Shown piece by piece: positions 31,009-44,600 of a stretch of 64,000 nt of DNA (the stretch's first letter is position 1; each line of letters opens with the position of its first letter). Source of the DNA: Macrobrachium rosenbergii. Its lineage: Eukaryota > Arthropoda > Malacostraca > Decapoda > Palaemonidae. The position numbers and the translations under genes were made by a program. The stretch is from contig NC_089788.1 of assembly GCF_040412425.1 (NCBI RefSeq), forward strand, positions 62,776,720 through 62,840,719, given 5' to 3'. The notes under the pieces were generated by a model. That model worked only from the letters and a program-made list of their open reading frames with translations. It ran no database searches and had not been told where the DNA came from.

Positions 31009-32576
31009 GAAAGCTATCAGATGCGCAGCCTACTTTGGACTTCAAGGCTATCTAACTATAACATACTAAATTCTAGTGTCTGCCCAAGGGTTTTACATGC
31101 AAAAATTGGATGAATGTTCTACAATGACGTTGCATAATACATTGCGTTAGAGAAATTCAGTAGTGACATTTTGTAATATGTAAAATATAAGGTGAAAATC
31201 TAACAATTTGTGATTTCTTTACAGAGAAACAACACAACGCCTAAATTGGCAGTGTATAACAAGAGTTCTTTGGGTACTAAGGGCACATAATCATATGCAA
31301 ATGAGTCATACTCATACATACTTAATCAGAGAGGCTCACTTCAACTATCTTAACAAAGGAAGGCCTCTTGACCATTTACAAATGAGCGATCTTGATTAGT
31401 GATATATTCCTATAACGTCATTATATTTACAATACAACAGAGCTAATGGCTGTAAAAAGACCAATATTTGGGGGCAAATGTAATGAAAAGATATTATGGG
31501 AGATCTTAGTTGTACAGGGATGTTCTATTCCCCCTGAATAAAAGTAAATCCTTCAAGATTAAATCACAAATGCATCAATCGTGTCTTCTTTTGCAACCAT
31601 AATATTTTAATTACACTGAGTATGAGTCACTTTCGCCATTTTCAATTAAATTTTGCTAGAAGTGTCTTACTCATTAAATAACATAGCGACAACGTAAATC
31701 ACACAAGTAGTTCTCTTGGTAATCTTGGGAAATAGTTTAAGTGCATGCATACAATATACGATTATATATCGTGGCAGGATAATGGTGAAACTGAATAATG
31801 CAAATAAATAAAAGAAAAAATATTAGATTTAAGCAGACGGCAGAAAAGGTCGAAATATAAAGCTCAGTTTCCTTAAGCATTGCATCAGTGATATGTAAAG
31901 ATGAAAATGTGACCTTGGTAAACAGGAATCAAGCTTGAATTGTCCCTACAAACTGATGCCGAACTGTAAAGTTTGCTATAACAAATTTGTTTTATACGTT
32001 TTCCATTAATGGTTTTACAGTAATCTTCACTCACCTCTTTTTAAAGCTATAATACCGTTTCATTGATTAAGATAAAGTATTATTAATCCTTTATACGAAG
32101 AAACCTACATTTTTTAAGACTTAAAAACAACTGAATAATCAACAGACATAAGGAAAATTATCGGTCCAAAAAATATCAGCACCAAGGAAACGACTATCTC
32201 AATATATATTTGTAACAAATTGTGATGCGAACAAGAACACGTCAACTCTTTGATTTTCCTGCTTGACGCTGATGATGCATCCATCAGCTTTGCTTGACGA
32301 ATAGTTTTTAAAAGAGTTTACGATAAAGTATGACGAATCATGCTCAAAATACGATGGCGTATGTCATATTCAATTTTACGGTGAATACCGCGGAAGCATT
32401 GGCAATGAAGTCTATTATGGTAATCGAAAGTGACTCTGGATTATATTAGGTAGATGACCGCAGGTCCCATCTGCCTTGTTCCTGTGCGTCCGTGTCTGTC
32501 TGTCTATGCTGAGCTGACGTTGCGTTGCGGGCAGAAACAGCTGATAGTGGCCGTGATTGGATAATTGATTTTGAGA

Positions 32577-32664
32577 ATGGCTGCGATTTTCAGACAGCTT
32601 TGCTTATTGGTACTTACAGAGGCTTGCTACGATGAGTTTTTCATCAAATTTAATTTTCTTCATG
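32577..32664 (+). CDS. MPDU1: MPDU1-like exon 1
   Basis: The ATG at 32577 has A at -3 and G at +4. The 29 residues begin MAAIFRQLCLLVLTEACYDE and end FFIKFNFLH. The C-Y-D and F-L-H positions match the vertebrate CYD...LLH segment. The donor CATG|GTAAGA leaves one base that completes the Val codon with exon 2. Another frame starting at the next ATG would leave the wrong phase. Confidence 0.85.
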
Positions 32665-35600
32665 GTAAGAAATGAGCAATAAGTCTTTGATAAACGTCGT
32701 TCTCTTATTCATATATGACTGGAGCCATGACTTGATTGTCATGGAGTAGGCTAGTCTTTGCAGGGACTTGGCTGAATTTTACGGCTACTCCGTTTGGATA
32801 GAGCTGATATTAGCACTTGTAGCCGGCAAATAAAGATTTATTAATTGCACCAGGCACAGCTTTCGTTGTTAGACCTTTGGTTAAAATTTTGTAGGCTTAG
32901 TGCACGTAGCGTTTTTTTTTGCAAAAGGTATTTTGACCGGTAGTGGGTGTTTCGAATGATTCTGGTAACTTTCGTTCGTAAACCACCCGTAAAAATTCGG
33001 CAAACCAGTTTTATGGACCACCAGTAAAAATCAATAAAATCTTTAAAAAATCTGAAATAGATCAGAAAAGCCATCTTTCAACAGGTATACATCCTATCCT
33101 AACCCAACCTAACTAGGGTGCTGGATCCTAACTTGACCAGCCGTGACCCTCCCAAAACTAATTTAACCCTGATTACCGAAAGTTCTAGTATTGATTTTGA
33201 TTTATACAATTTTAATATCGTACATAGTAATAATTTGTAAAGATAAAGTTGGAAAAAGCTTCTTGTTTAAAAAAATTTTGTTAATAAATTAAGAATTTGT
33301 GTTAGGCTATGTGGGCTAACAAAATTTTATGTATTTTAGTGTTTATGGCTTATTAGGGCCTTATATTAATGAGAACTGGTTCTCTGTAGCCAAGTCTAGC
33401 TTAGGTTACCTTAAGGTTTCACTGTAATTTTTGGTCTGTTGTAGGTATAAAGATTGGAAGGCCAAAAATAGGCCAGTATAATTTATGATAGAGTTATGAG
33501 GGTGGAAAATATGTACACAGTTGAAATGCACTTCCCTGGGGAATGCTTGGTTTAACAACTGTAAGTCCCTACATATAACTGCATTGCGGTGGTCACCCAG
33601 TGGGAACAGGTTGAGAACTGAAACCAAATAACTCAAAATTTTATTATACTTTCTTCTTCATAACACCCTCCTCCCCTCTTCACCTGACCCCAAAGGTATG
33701 GTTTCTCTCTTTTGTTCCCTCACTTTGTTAGACATGATGAAGATGAGAATCAGATTTTTCAGAATCCCACCAAAATCTAAGAGAAAATCCTTATTTAACT
33801 AGTTTTTTAACGAGTACCATTGTTGAAAATTATTAAAGGATTCACTTCATGACAGTGGACATGACATTTCTTAGCTTTGGAGGCAAAAGAAATAATTATA
33901 ACCATTCACAACCATGAATCAAAATGAGATGGAAGCATGAAATCACCACAGACAGAATATATGAACAAACAGTCATGTAGGAGTTGCTTTGGTGGATGCA
34001 GATACATTACAAGAGAATTTAATACAGTAGTCCATTTGTTTGCAGCATCTCAGTGTTGTGAGTTTGATTTATTTACTTTTGTAATTCTAGCCCAGAAGGC
34101 AGATTAATCCTAAGACCCAAGAAACAATCTAGATATGACTGCATTCCCTAAAATTAGTCTTATTAAGAGGATTTGCTAAGAACTGCAGGAAAGGTTGCTT
34201 TCAATGTTGATGCCATCTGCATTCGTTTCTTTTTAAGCACTTTTAATTTGTTTAAAGAAGGTGCTGGGAGATGTGGTGCCCAGAAGTTGGAAAATGGACA
34301 GAGATGGTTTTGGCATAAGATGACATGGGGAAGGAACAGTTAATGAGATTGTAGATATGGCAGTTGGAGATGAAAGACCGATAGGAACGGCCAGAAATTC
34401 ATGGAGAAATTGTATAAATGAATGCTTGTACCAGATGGAAATTTAGGCAGAAGTTCACAAGACAGGATGTTGGAAGACTTCCTTACACATCTAACATCAT
34501 GAAGAGAAAACTAGGTATAAGAATGTCATTGGTGATGGTAGAGCACAAGGATCTATTGGTATTAAAAAAGGGTCATAAGTTAGAGTAATTTCTTTTTCAT
34601 CTCATATTTTGTGGATTGATCCCTCTATTACCATGTAAATATCATAACCTTTTTCAGAATTAACAAGGAAGTTACCAAAAAAATGGTTGAAAAGAAGTTG
34701 CCTTCAAAATGGTGGGTAATGATCTTTATACTTTTCAGTATAAAAACCAATTTATGAATTCTTATGGAAGGCTTTGTCTCATTTGTTCCAACAAAAATAC
34801 TTGGGATAAATATAAATCACTTTGAAAAAATTAATATTTTTATTCTCAAGTGAGCAGGACAGACACGGCTATCAAAATTAAAATTGGTCACTGCAGGGCA
34901 GTTGTATGGATTGAGTTATATTTGTAAGATATGAAAGAACTGCCTTTTTTGAAGAGCCAGTCAAATGATTCAGTCTGTAAGTCAGTGGCCTAGGTTGTAC
35001 AAACCATCAAGTTCGTAACCCCCATAAAGTTTGTATGATTGTGAAACCTGTTATGTACAGCAAGGTCAAGATATGGGATGGAGTGTATAATCAAAAGACC
35101 TTAAAAATGCCTTAATATCTATAGAAAAACTGAAGCTGAAGTGAATCCAAGTTGGAAATAAAAGCTATCATTAGTTGAAAAGACTAATTCTGAGAATGAA
35201 TATAGGATTACACTAGTTTGGCCCCATAAGGGTTAGTGCTGTCAATGTTCCTCATGCAGTGCACTGTAGGCATTACTAAGGGTCTTTGCAGCGTCCCTTC
35301 AGCTCCTAGCTGCAATCCCTTTCATTCCTTTTACTGTATCTCTGTTCATATTCTCTTTCTTCCATCTTACTTTCCACCCTCTCCTAACAGTTGATTCATA
35401 GTGGAACTGTGAGGTTTTCCTCCTGTTACACCTTTAAAGTATTTTTACCATCAATTAACATTTCAGTGCTGAATGACCTCTGAGGTCCCAGTGCTTGGCC
35501 TTTTGCCCAAATTTTATATTCTGTTCTGATCTACACAAGTATGGAGGAGCATCTCATGGAAGAGTTGTATATGTATCCAAGAAGCCCCTTGCTTCTGATG

Positions 35601-38600
35601 AGAGCCTTCCAAGATTGGCTCCTGTTTGTAAATGGCCCTGAAATACTGAAGTAGACCTATCTTAAGTTTTGTTTCCAAGTTTTCATATGTTAATGTCTGT
35701 AACTGTTCTTGGAAGCATTGAACTCTAAGTTTATTGATATTAGCATAAATAGGCTCTCAGCACTCTCCCAGCTTGAAGTCAGGTGGGAGGAAAGCATTAA
35801 TTTCTTGAAGAAAAAACAAGGCAAATAATGTTTCGTTGATTAAATCATTAAGTGAATTTGTGAAATTTAATTTCTTGATGTTTCATTGTCATTTCTCCCT
35901 CATTATTGTACTTTATACACTGTACTGACTTGCTTGATAATTTGTTTATAGATCTGTTATTTTATAAATCCAAAATAATAATAAATTGCTATTCTTCTCA
36001 GCTTCATTTTAGGAACTCTGTGTAGACTCATACCAGTACAAGTAAATGTACTTCATTGCTTAATTATTCTTACATCCTATCTTGTAATTGTTTTCAGTAC
36101 TTGAATATTGATACCCAAGTTAAATAGTCATAGTAATTAAAAAATACTCACAGTAGCATGAGTCTTGAAATGGAGAAACAAATCTGCAATTACTGTATGT
36201 ATGTGTACAGTGTACAGTATTTAGAAATAAAGTTAGAGAGCTTTATTTTTAAATATATTTGTACACAGACATAACTGTGGATTTGTTCCTCCACTCATGA
36301 TAATTTATGAGTACTTTGTGACGGAATATAATTTTACTAATGTTTAATATTGCAATACACTCTCCGAACACCTGAATTCCCCCTTCCCACTAGCCCGAAC
36401 AACTCTCAATTACCAGTCCCACTAGAGGGAAATTTTACCAGCCAGCGTTACTAACGCTGTAGGTAAAATGTTGTCACTTGAGTTACCATAACAAATGGTT
36501 GGCAAATGCTGACACAGGTGTGTTTCAACACTCCTACCTTCATCAATTGCTTTTTGTTTATGCTGCTGGACGGTTGTTTCCTTCTGCAGTGCGAAGTTTA
36601 ATCCTATTGCCCCACTTCTCTTTTGTAATTGAGTTTCTAGTGAAGAACTGGATTGTATATACTGTACTGGGTTTTTCTCCTGCATATATGACTTAAGCTT
36701 GGTTGCTGAGCTTTTTCTGGATATTTTTGATGTGGAACGTTTTTGGATTTGGATGTGCCGGTTCCCAGACTTGATTGGTCATCATGGACAAGTCTTCTCT
36801 TTCTCCTTCTACTACCGCGCCTTTGGCTTCGACTCCGACTTCGACTGCCCAAGCGACTGTGGATGCCAGCGCTCATCACTCCTGTTCTTTCTGCAAGAGA
36901 TGGATGAGTACCTTGAGACACGATAGACATTCAATCTGTCAGGTATGTAGGAAGGTTAAGCGTGATGTGCAGACTCATTGCAATGAATGTTCCGATTGGA
37001 TGGTAGAAGAGATGGAGGACTACATTCGTCATCGCAAGTCGTTGGCTGGCGGCAAATGGTGCTCCGATTCTTCATTGCCTCTATTGTCTCAGGCTTCTGT
37101 TACAGATCAGTTGAAAGATTTACTGCGTTCAGAGGTAGTCAAACATATAGAGGATAGGATTGCAAGTAGTATGACAAATTTAATAGCTAGTATTTTTCAA
37201 AAATTTTCAGATAGGGATAGTAGTAGTGTTAGGATGTCTAATCCATCTTCCTTTTCAGCTCCCCTGCCTGTTCCAGAACCAGCCCTAACAGGTGCTGAGG
37301 GTAATGGAGAACTGCAAGCCTCTGAGTGGGTAGGTTCTGCCGGCCCCCTCAGCGCGGAGCAGGCAGTGAAGGATCCCCCCCCCCAACCCCTTGTAGTGTT
37401 GATAATAAATTTAATGTTGATAATGTTAGTCAGGATCAGGATCTAGGCGTGACAAAGATGGATAGGTCTGGGTTAGGTAGTGAGGAGAAAGTATTATGTG
37501 GACAGAGTCGTTCTCTTGGACGGGTTCCAGATTCAGGTCCGAGTGGAATTTGTGCTCCGGCAGAATTTTCGCCTTCATCGCTTCTGTTTCGGTCTGGCTC
37601 AAAGTCTCAAGTCAATGTTTCAGTTCCTGTGGGCAGAATCCTTTTGCCTTAGCTCCTAACTCTCTTTCGACTGTTCCTGAATCTTGTACTTTAGTTTCCC
37701 CCTTCTCTGTTTTTCCTTCTCCTTCATCTAGTAAGGCAGATTCTGGTGTCTTTTTTTTGGCTTCTAAAAGTGGTTTGCGTGATTGGCAATTGGATGTGGC
37801 AGGATATAATGTGGATTTGTTGGGTCTTTCAAAAAGGTACAGATTTTTGGTGTGAGGGTTTTTTTTTTTTAATGGTTTCTCTGACATTAGAGAGTAGGTG
37901 ACACAGGAGTGTCCAGAATTCTTGTTGGATATGCTTCAGGATTATCAAGGAGGGGCAGATTCTGGGTACTTTTTGTCCCTTCATTCTAAGGATTCTTCTT
38001 CTTCTTGTGGGTTATCTGTCGCTTCATCTTTGGCTCCCACATTCTCCATTGCTCCTTTTTCAGTCTCCTCTTCGGCTTCTTCTTCTTCTGTCTTTCCTGG
38101 GGCTTCTGCATCTTTCGCTTTCCCTCCTTCTTCGACTTTTGGCATTTCCTCTTCTCAGGTAACTCTTTCTTCATCAGCTATTCCTCTCTCTTCCACCTTT
38201 CCTTTCTCCAGACAGATGAAAACGCAGTTTCGGCAGAATTTGGCCTCAGGCGTTTCATGTTCCAACCCTTTGGGTACGCACAACCCCTTACTTCTGCATC
38301 AAGTGCCTGTTCCGGTAGTATCAGGTATTTCACAGGGTTTGCCTGTCGCTTCTAGTTTGGGTTTGCTCTTCACTGTTTTGACTGGTCTTGTGGCACCTTC
38401 TCTGAACGAGTTGCAGCTGTCATTTTCCACTGCGGATCCTCTTGAGTGTAGCTTCTACCTCTTGCATTCTCCCTCCTTCCTCTTTGTCTTCTTCCGTCCT
38501 GCCACAAGCAGTTTTGTCTGCTCATCCTCCCCCAGGGTTTAGCAATGTGGGTTCAGCTCCTCTCACTTGTCTTCCCTTTTGTTAACAATGTGGAATCGGC

Positions 38601-41600
38601 GCCAGGTTTCTAGGTTCTTCTCTCTCTTCCTCCCGGTGGAATCAACAATGTGCGTTCAGCTCCGGGTACCCGGTTAGGTGTCAGTGTTCAGCATTCTGGT
38701 TATGGTGGTCTGTTTGCAGACTCTTCGTCGTCGTCTGGGTTTCGGTCAGTTCCTCCTCCTTCATCTGTCTTAGACCATTTGGACTTGCAGAACAGGATTC
38801 TCATCCGGAAGTTTAGAAGATTCCGGCAGACTTAGAATGTCCTCTTGCTAGCAGTAAAGATTACAGACGTATGCTTGAGGATGTTACTTCTTTGTACCCT
38901 CAAGCAAGAGCTCTGGACCAACTGCATTCATCAAATCAGTCTTTGAGTCTTTTTATACCACTAAGCCAGCTCCTGCTCTTTTTTCGTGTATGCTGGTTTG
39001 GTTCGTCGGGTTAGGCAGGCTTTGGAGGAGGCGGACGGTCTCGTCTAGTGTCAGTTGTGGCTTCTAACAGGCAGGACATTTCTCTTTGTTCTCTGCGTAA
39101 GGCGAGTTATTCAGTTCAAGATAATCCTTCGGCAGGTGTCAGGTTGCCACTCAACGAATCGAATGAGGCAGTCCTGTCTAGGTCTCCAGCGTTGTCTCGG
39201 CTTGTAGGGATTTCTCTTAGGGAAGCAGGTGTTTTGGAGGTTGTGTTGCACAATCAGACTGAGGCTCCTTCGCATGCCCTTTGGATGTTGTCATGTTTAA
39301 TTGGGTTCTCTTCGGATCGGTCTCTTCTTCCCCAATTTGTATCGGAGTGTCAACGTACTGGCCGGTTTGTGAAGTCGCTCTCATCAGGTATTGGGGGAGA
39401 GTGGACTTGGCTCAGGAAGTAGTATGTCAGGTTCTCTGGAAGTGGCCTGCAGCTGTGGACTTACTCACGATGAGAATAAACCATTGTCTCCCGGTTTATT
39501 TCTCACCAATGGTGGACCCCATGTCGATAGGCACCGATGCGATGTTACAAAATTGGAATCACATGCAGGTGTATGCTTTTCCTTCATTCGGTCACATTCA
39601 TCAGGTAATCAGTAAATTGCGGGAGAGTGTCAAGACCTCTATGACTCTAATAGCTCCTTGCTGGCCCCAACGCTCTTGGTTTCCGGAACTCTTAGAGCTC
39701 CTCACGGAAGTTCTGATGTTCCTACCCAAATGGAAAGATCTTCTCAGACAACCGCATTTTCACCATTATCACCTAAACCCTCACGTGCTGAACTTAGTTG
39801 CATGGCGACTGTCGAGTGAGCAGCTAGACAGGCCAGACTCTCTAAAGCTGTGGCTAGATAGCTTTCTTTCTGCTTGAGAAAGTCAACCCGTAAGCTTTAC
39901 CAGGTCAGATGGACAATGTATAGATGTTGGTGTCTTAAAGAGGGTTATTCCACCTCTAGACCTTCTTTTGCTTTCTTTTACTCCTTCGGAAAGTCAAGGG
40001 TCTTTTGTATTCGGCTGTTGCTGGCAACCGCTCAATGCTTAGCAGTACATTTACTTTCCATCTTCCCGAAATTTCTAGCAGTAAGATCATCCATGATTAT
40101 TATGTTCTTTTAAGATTGAACGTCCTGTCTTGCCGTGGGATTTGTCGGAAGTACTTCAAATTTTGCACGCCCCTGCTTTTGAACCCATTGAAGATCTAAC
40201 ATTAAGACAACTGACTAAGAGGGTGCTTTTTCTTATGGCTTTAGCTACAGCTAAAAGGGTTGGCGAGCTTCAGGCATTTTCTAGGCTGGTTTCCTATACG
40301 GGAAATATGTATTTGTCTTTTCCTCTGGAATTTGTGGTGAAGATGGAGGGGAGGTCAGCCCTCTGCCTCGTTCGTTTAGGGTTCTTTCTCTGCAAGAGTT
40401 TGTTGCTGGTGATCCAGTGGAGAGGTCTTTATGTCCATTGTGAGCATTAAATGTCCATTTGTCAAAGGTTGAGAAACTCTTTTGTCCCTCCGTGGAATCC
40501 TTCCCATCTGCCATCAAAGAACGTGATTAGTTACTTTCTGAGGGAGGTGATTTCCCAGCTTCTCCGGGTTCTTGTCGTCTTTAAGCTCTGTCTTACCCCG
40601 AGTGCATAGTATTTGGAGTATGGCCATTTCATCTTTCTAAGTAATTATTGAGTGTCTTCTATTCTGGAGGTGGCCACTTGGAAATCCGTCTCAGTGTTAC
40701 GTCTTTTTACTTAAGAGACATTCCATTTGCCTCGTCGGAGGGTTATTCTCTTAGTCCATGTGTAGCGGCTAACTCTATTATCAAGGGTGTGCTCATTTAG
40801 CTAAGGTTGTATTCTCTTAGTTCAGAGGTTCTTAGGTTAACCAGATAGAGGAATTCCTTTAGTAGTCTTTGGAATCTTAGGCAGCAGTGATAGTATAATC
40901 ACATGAACTTAGGTTTAGTATGTTTCTAAGTATCTTAGTCTTTGATAGTCTCCCTACGAGAGTCCAAGGAGGTGCTCTAGTAGGTTAGGCTCTTTTCGTC
41001 GGTGCTGAGATACTTCGTTATTTGTCGGTCGTTGGGCCTTATCCGCAACCTAGATGGGTTTCCCGGAGGGTCAGTGGCTCTGCACACTGCTTCATTCCCC
41101 TCCATACATGAGAGGCTCTGAATTGGGAGGCTCATCGTACTCCTCCAGACATGAGAGGCTCTGAAGACCCACATGGGAGGTCGACGGACTGGGACAGTAC
41201 TGACCTGACTGACGATCAAAGTACTCTCCAGCATGTCTCTTCACCGAAAGCATTGATTGATAAGGTGAGTGTATGAGTACACAGATATCCTATGCAGAAC
41301 AGATTGGTGAGCTACCATCTCTGCGGTTGTAAAAAGGGCGTGCAGTAGAATTGATCCCTCCTCCTTTAAATGTTGCTAATCGGGCAAATTCAGGTGTTCA
41401 GGGAGGGTGTTGCAATATGAAGTTTTCATAATAAAACTAATATTGTAATACTTATGAGAACACCTGAATGATTCCCACCCTCCTTTCCCCACATCAATTT
41501 TGAACTTGAATAAAGCAATTGACGAAGGTAGGAGTCGACATTCACCTGTGTCAGCATTGCCAACAGTTTGTTATGGTAGCTCAAGCGACAGGATTTTACC

Positions 41601-44600
41601 TGCAGCGTTGGTAACGCTGGCTGTTAAAATTTCCCACTAGTGGGGTTGATAATTTGAGAGTTGTTTGGGCTAGTGGGATTAAGGGTAAATTCAGGTGTTC
41701 AGGTAAGTATTACAATATTAGTTTTATTATGAAAACTTCGTTTCACTCAATTGCAACTGTTCTTAGATTGACTGTATTTGATTGTTTTGTCAGATTTCCA
41801 AGTTTTTCAGTGAGTTTTGATAACGAATATACAAAGATAGCAACATTCCAAGAAAGAACTGATAGTTCTTAATTCATAAAGGGGTTAGTATGACAGATTA
41901 AATCCAACCATTTTCTTTCATCTCTTTTCAGTGCCATGCCTGAAAGCAGCAATAAGCAAGAGCTTGGGGCTGGGAATTGTGGCTGGATCTCTTCTGGTGA
42001 AGGTGCCACAGATTCTGAAAATTCTAGCTGCTAAGAGTGCTGAAGGGATAAGCATCACTGGTACTATTTTGGAGCTCACAGCCATTATTGCCAATTTTTC
42101 ATATAACTTTATTAATGGTTATCCTTTTAGGTAAGAAAATAGTGGGTTAATATTTCAGTATTGTAACAATTGTAAGGTATGAAATTAATTTAAGCAAATT
42201 ATTGACTGCTAAAAGAATCAGTATGATTGTTTTATGGCAAGGGCCCCCTGAAACTTATACTGTATAGTATATTAGTGTTGATACTCTATATTTAAAAATG
42301 GTAATTGCTCCTACACGATATACAAACCCTCAGTCCTTTACATTAGGAATTACTCTCAGTGAAGCTGGAAAGGGCTGTTAAACTTTCAAACAAGATGGTT
42401 AGGCAGTTAACTAGCATCTGGTAGGCAGGAGTCCTGCCTGCCCAGATGTGAACATTCCAATTTGCTTTTGGCCGTAGTGCGATGCAGACATGTATTAGCT
42501 CTCTGCCCTGATTGTCCTTGCTGTTTTCCTGGTGGGATCTTTATTTTTTTGCTTGCTCTTGTTTGTATGTGTGTTTGATATTAATTCTGAATTATGCAAA
42601 CCCACGAATCATCTAATCCTTTTCGGAAGGCTGTCACCCAGTGCTTGTGCCCTGGTGTTGGCGGCAAGGGTTGTACCCACTTCCGATCGCCAATCGATGT
42701 TGACCCTCATGTCCTCTGCACTACTTGTGCAGTGTTGTTCTTGGTTGCCTGTGCATTGGGTGAAGTTCGGGAGGAAACAGTATAGGAGGAAGGCTGCCAA
42801 GGCGTTGTCAGAACAATACATGCCTCTGACTACACCCTTGATAGCTAACCTCTCTCCCTTATTTCTCCCACCTGGTGAACTTCCCCTTCTGGCTGTTTCT
42901 CGTTTGGGAGCAATCTCTCCCTCGTCATCTTCACTCACTTCATTGGGGTTGGGGCAGTCAACTGGGATGGCCTCTCCTCGGGGGTACTCCGCTTGCTCCG
43001 AGAGGGAAACTTTTCCCTTGGAGCGAGAGGAGTCTCCCTCTACCCACCTGACTTTGCTTGCTTCTTCAGGTTTTGTAGCCGAACTCCAAGAAGCATGGAT
43101 CTCCTTGGGGCTCTCAGGCGCTCCATCCGTGCAGGGTATCTTGGCACACCTGAGGCATTTCCTGGTGGTAACCCATGCTGCGGCCACCCTGATGATGACC
43201 ACAGTAACCATGTTGGCATTTGGGAAGGTCTCCACATTAGTGTCAACGCACTTTCCAACTCTGATATCACCAACGGTGGTGGACCAGACTGCCGTTCATG
43301 CTCCGGCACCCCAGTATGTGGTGTTTGTGCCTCCTGTTGTACCCGTGGTCCTGACTGCTCCTGCTGTGCTTCCTGTCCTGGTTACTCCTGTTGCCCGGGC
43401 TGCTCCTCCTGTTTCTGTCGCCCAGGCCGCTCCTGCTGTGCCTCCTGCCCCAGCTACCCTGGTTGCTCCTGTTGCTGCTCCTGCTGTTCCTGATGCTCCT
43501 GCTGCCCCAGCAGCCCTGGCTGTTCCTGTGGTTTCTGCTGCTTCCTCTTGGATGGGGGACCTGACCACCATCCTGAAGAAGATGTCGAGGAAGAAATCGA
43601 AGAAGAGGTCCCATAAGGTGTCGTCGTTATCGTCATCTTCGACTTCGTCATCTGCTGCCTCCTCCCCTTCTTCTGAGGTTCGTCAGCCAAAGAAGAAGGC
43701 GGCCTCTTCCCCCCATAAGAAGTCCCACCTCGGGTCTTCTAAGGGGCTGCCTCCCTCCACAGGGAAGGCAGTGGGATCTCTCATTGGCTCTTCCCAGACC
43801 TCGGGACCTTGGGCTTGGGATCCGGTTTGTGTACCCTGCTGGAGTCTTGTGTCTCGGGAGCCTAGGGTGCCCGACACCGGTTTGAAGAAGTCCTCTTCTA
43901 AGACTGGTGCTGTGCCTGTTTCTTCCTGAGTTTCTTTAGACACTCAAGAAGAGACCGCTCCCATTGATTGTTCTGTATGAGATTCGGAAGTATTGGGTGC
44001 TTGGCCGAGCTGAGTCATGCTGAGTGCTCAGGATCCCACAGAATTTGGGCACCCTAAACCAGCACTGGCGAGTCCACTCCCTGGTCTGGTTTAGGCACAG
44101 GACAGGAGAAGTGCCAAAACATGCAGGTGTTTCAACACTTCCTGCCAGCACCACTTCGAGTGTGCGACCAGGTCCTCTGCTCAGTCTTCTCAGGAGGTTT
44201 TATCCTTGTAGAAGACTAGAGCACGTCGAGAGGACGGCGAAAGTTCACGTCAGGCAGCTCCTGAGTTCTTGACTCTGGTCAGCCCACGATCTTGCTCATG
44301 TGATTGGCCTTGTTTGCCGGGGGGAGGAGGGTGTTGCTCGGATGGACCTTCTGCTCTCCTCGGGACAGAGCTTCACCAAGGCGCAGGTGCTCTCCTAGAC
44401 CCATGCCGCCATCACCACCACAGGTTGGTGACTGCCCACTGCCTACCTCTCTTGCTGGTTCTCATGGCAGGACAGGAAAGAGTGCTTGATCCCCTCTCTG
44501 TCCCCTCAACCTCCTGGGGTTTTACCGGGAGGTATGAGTCTGACAGGAGGGACTCCGACAAGGTTGCTTCTTCTCGGAGTTCAGCTACGAGGGCCTACGC

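Larger units (their letters stand above)
29067..32576. promoter_or_regulatory. Divergent intergenic region between TEX264-like and MPDU1-like genes
   Basis: The start codons at 29066 (minus) and 32577 (plus) face away from each other, so both promoters and 5' untranslated regions must lie here. I cannot place a TATA box or start site with confidence. The region contains a ~60-bp minisatellite (30080-30690) and a GT-rich run near 30967-31008. No other gene was seen. Confidence 0.55.
32665..36347. other. MPDU1 intron 1, part upstream of the DIRS
   Basis: No gene was recognised. It contains a possible LINE 3' remnant (34255-34520) and a dispersed repeat (35215-35525), listed separately. The rest is AT-rich unique-looking sequence. 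Confidence 0.5.
36348..41741 (+). mobile_element. DIRS-type retrotransposon with RT/RNase H deleted (~5.4 kb)
   Basis: Inverted terminal repeats lie at about 36348-36560 and 41520-41741, with an internal complementary region at about 41395-41490. Plus-strand order: ORF1 (36784 to about 39390), a direct join to the methyltransferase-like region (from about 39400), then tyrosine recombinase (39874 to about 40740). The whole RT and RNase H is missing. It lies in MPDU1 intron 1, sense to the gene. It is a different subfamily from the minus-strand copies, judging by its termini. Confidence 0.85.

Noticed and set aside
32635..32664. An alternative MPDU1 start giving MSFSSNLIFFM
   Set aside because: That frame would leave phase 0 at the donor, which does not fit exon 2; the frame from 32577 gives family-conserved residues and the correct phase.
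34255..34520. A host coding exon
   Set aside because: The peptide has the look of a LINE C-terminal segment, is broken by stops, and has no consistent splice sites.
38005..38355. A Phe/Ser-rich membrane protein on the plus strand
   Set aside because: It is a low-complexity TTC/TCT-rich part of DIRS ORF1 read in the wrong frame; there is no family similarity or supporting structure.
42993..43493. A Cys-rich, metallothionein-like protein
   Set aside because: The Cys run (CSCCASC type) is a frame-shifted reading of the GC-rich Ala/Pro/Val repeat in DIRS ORF1; the codons belong to the other frame.
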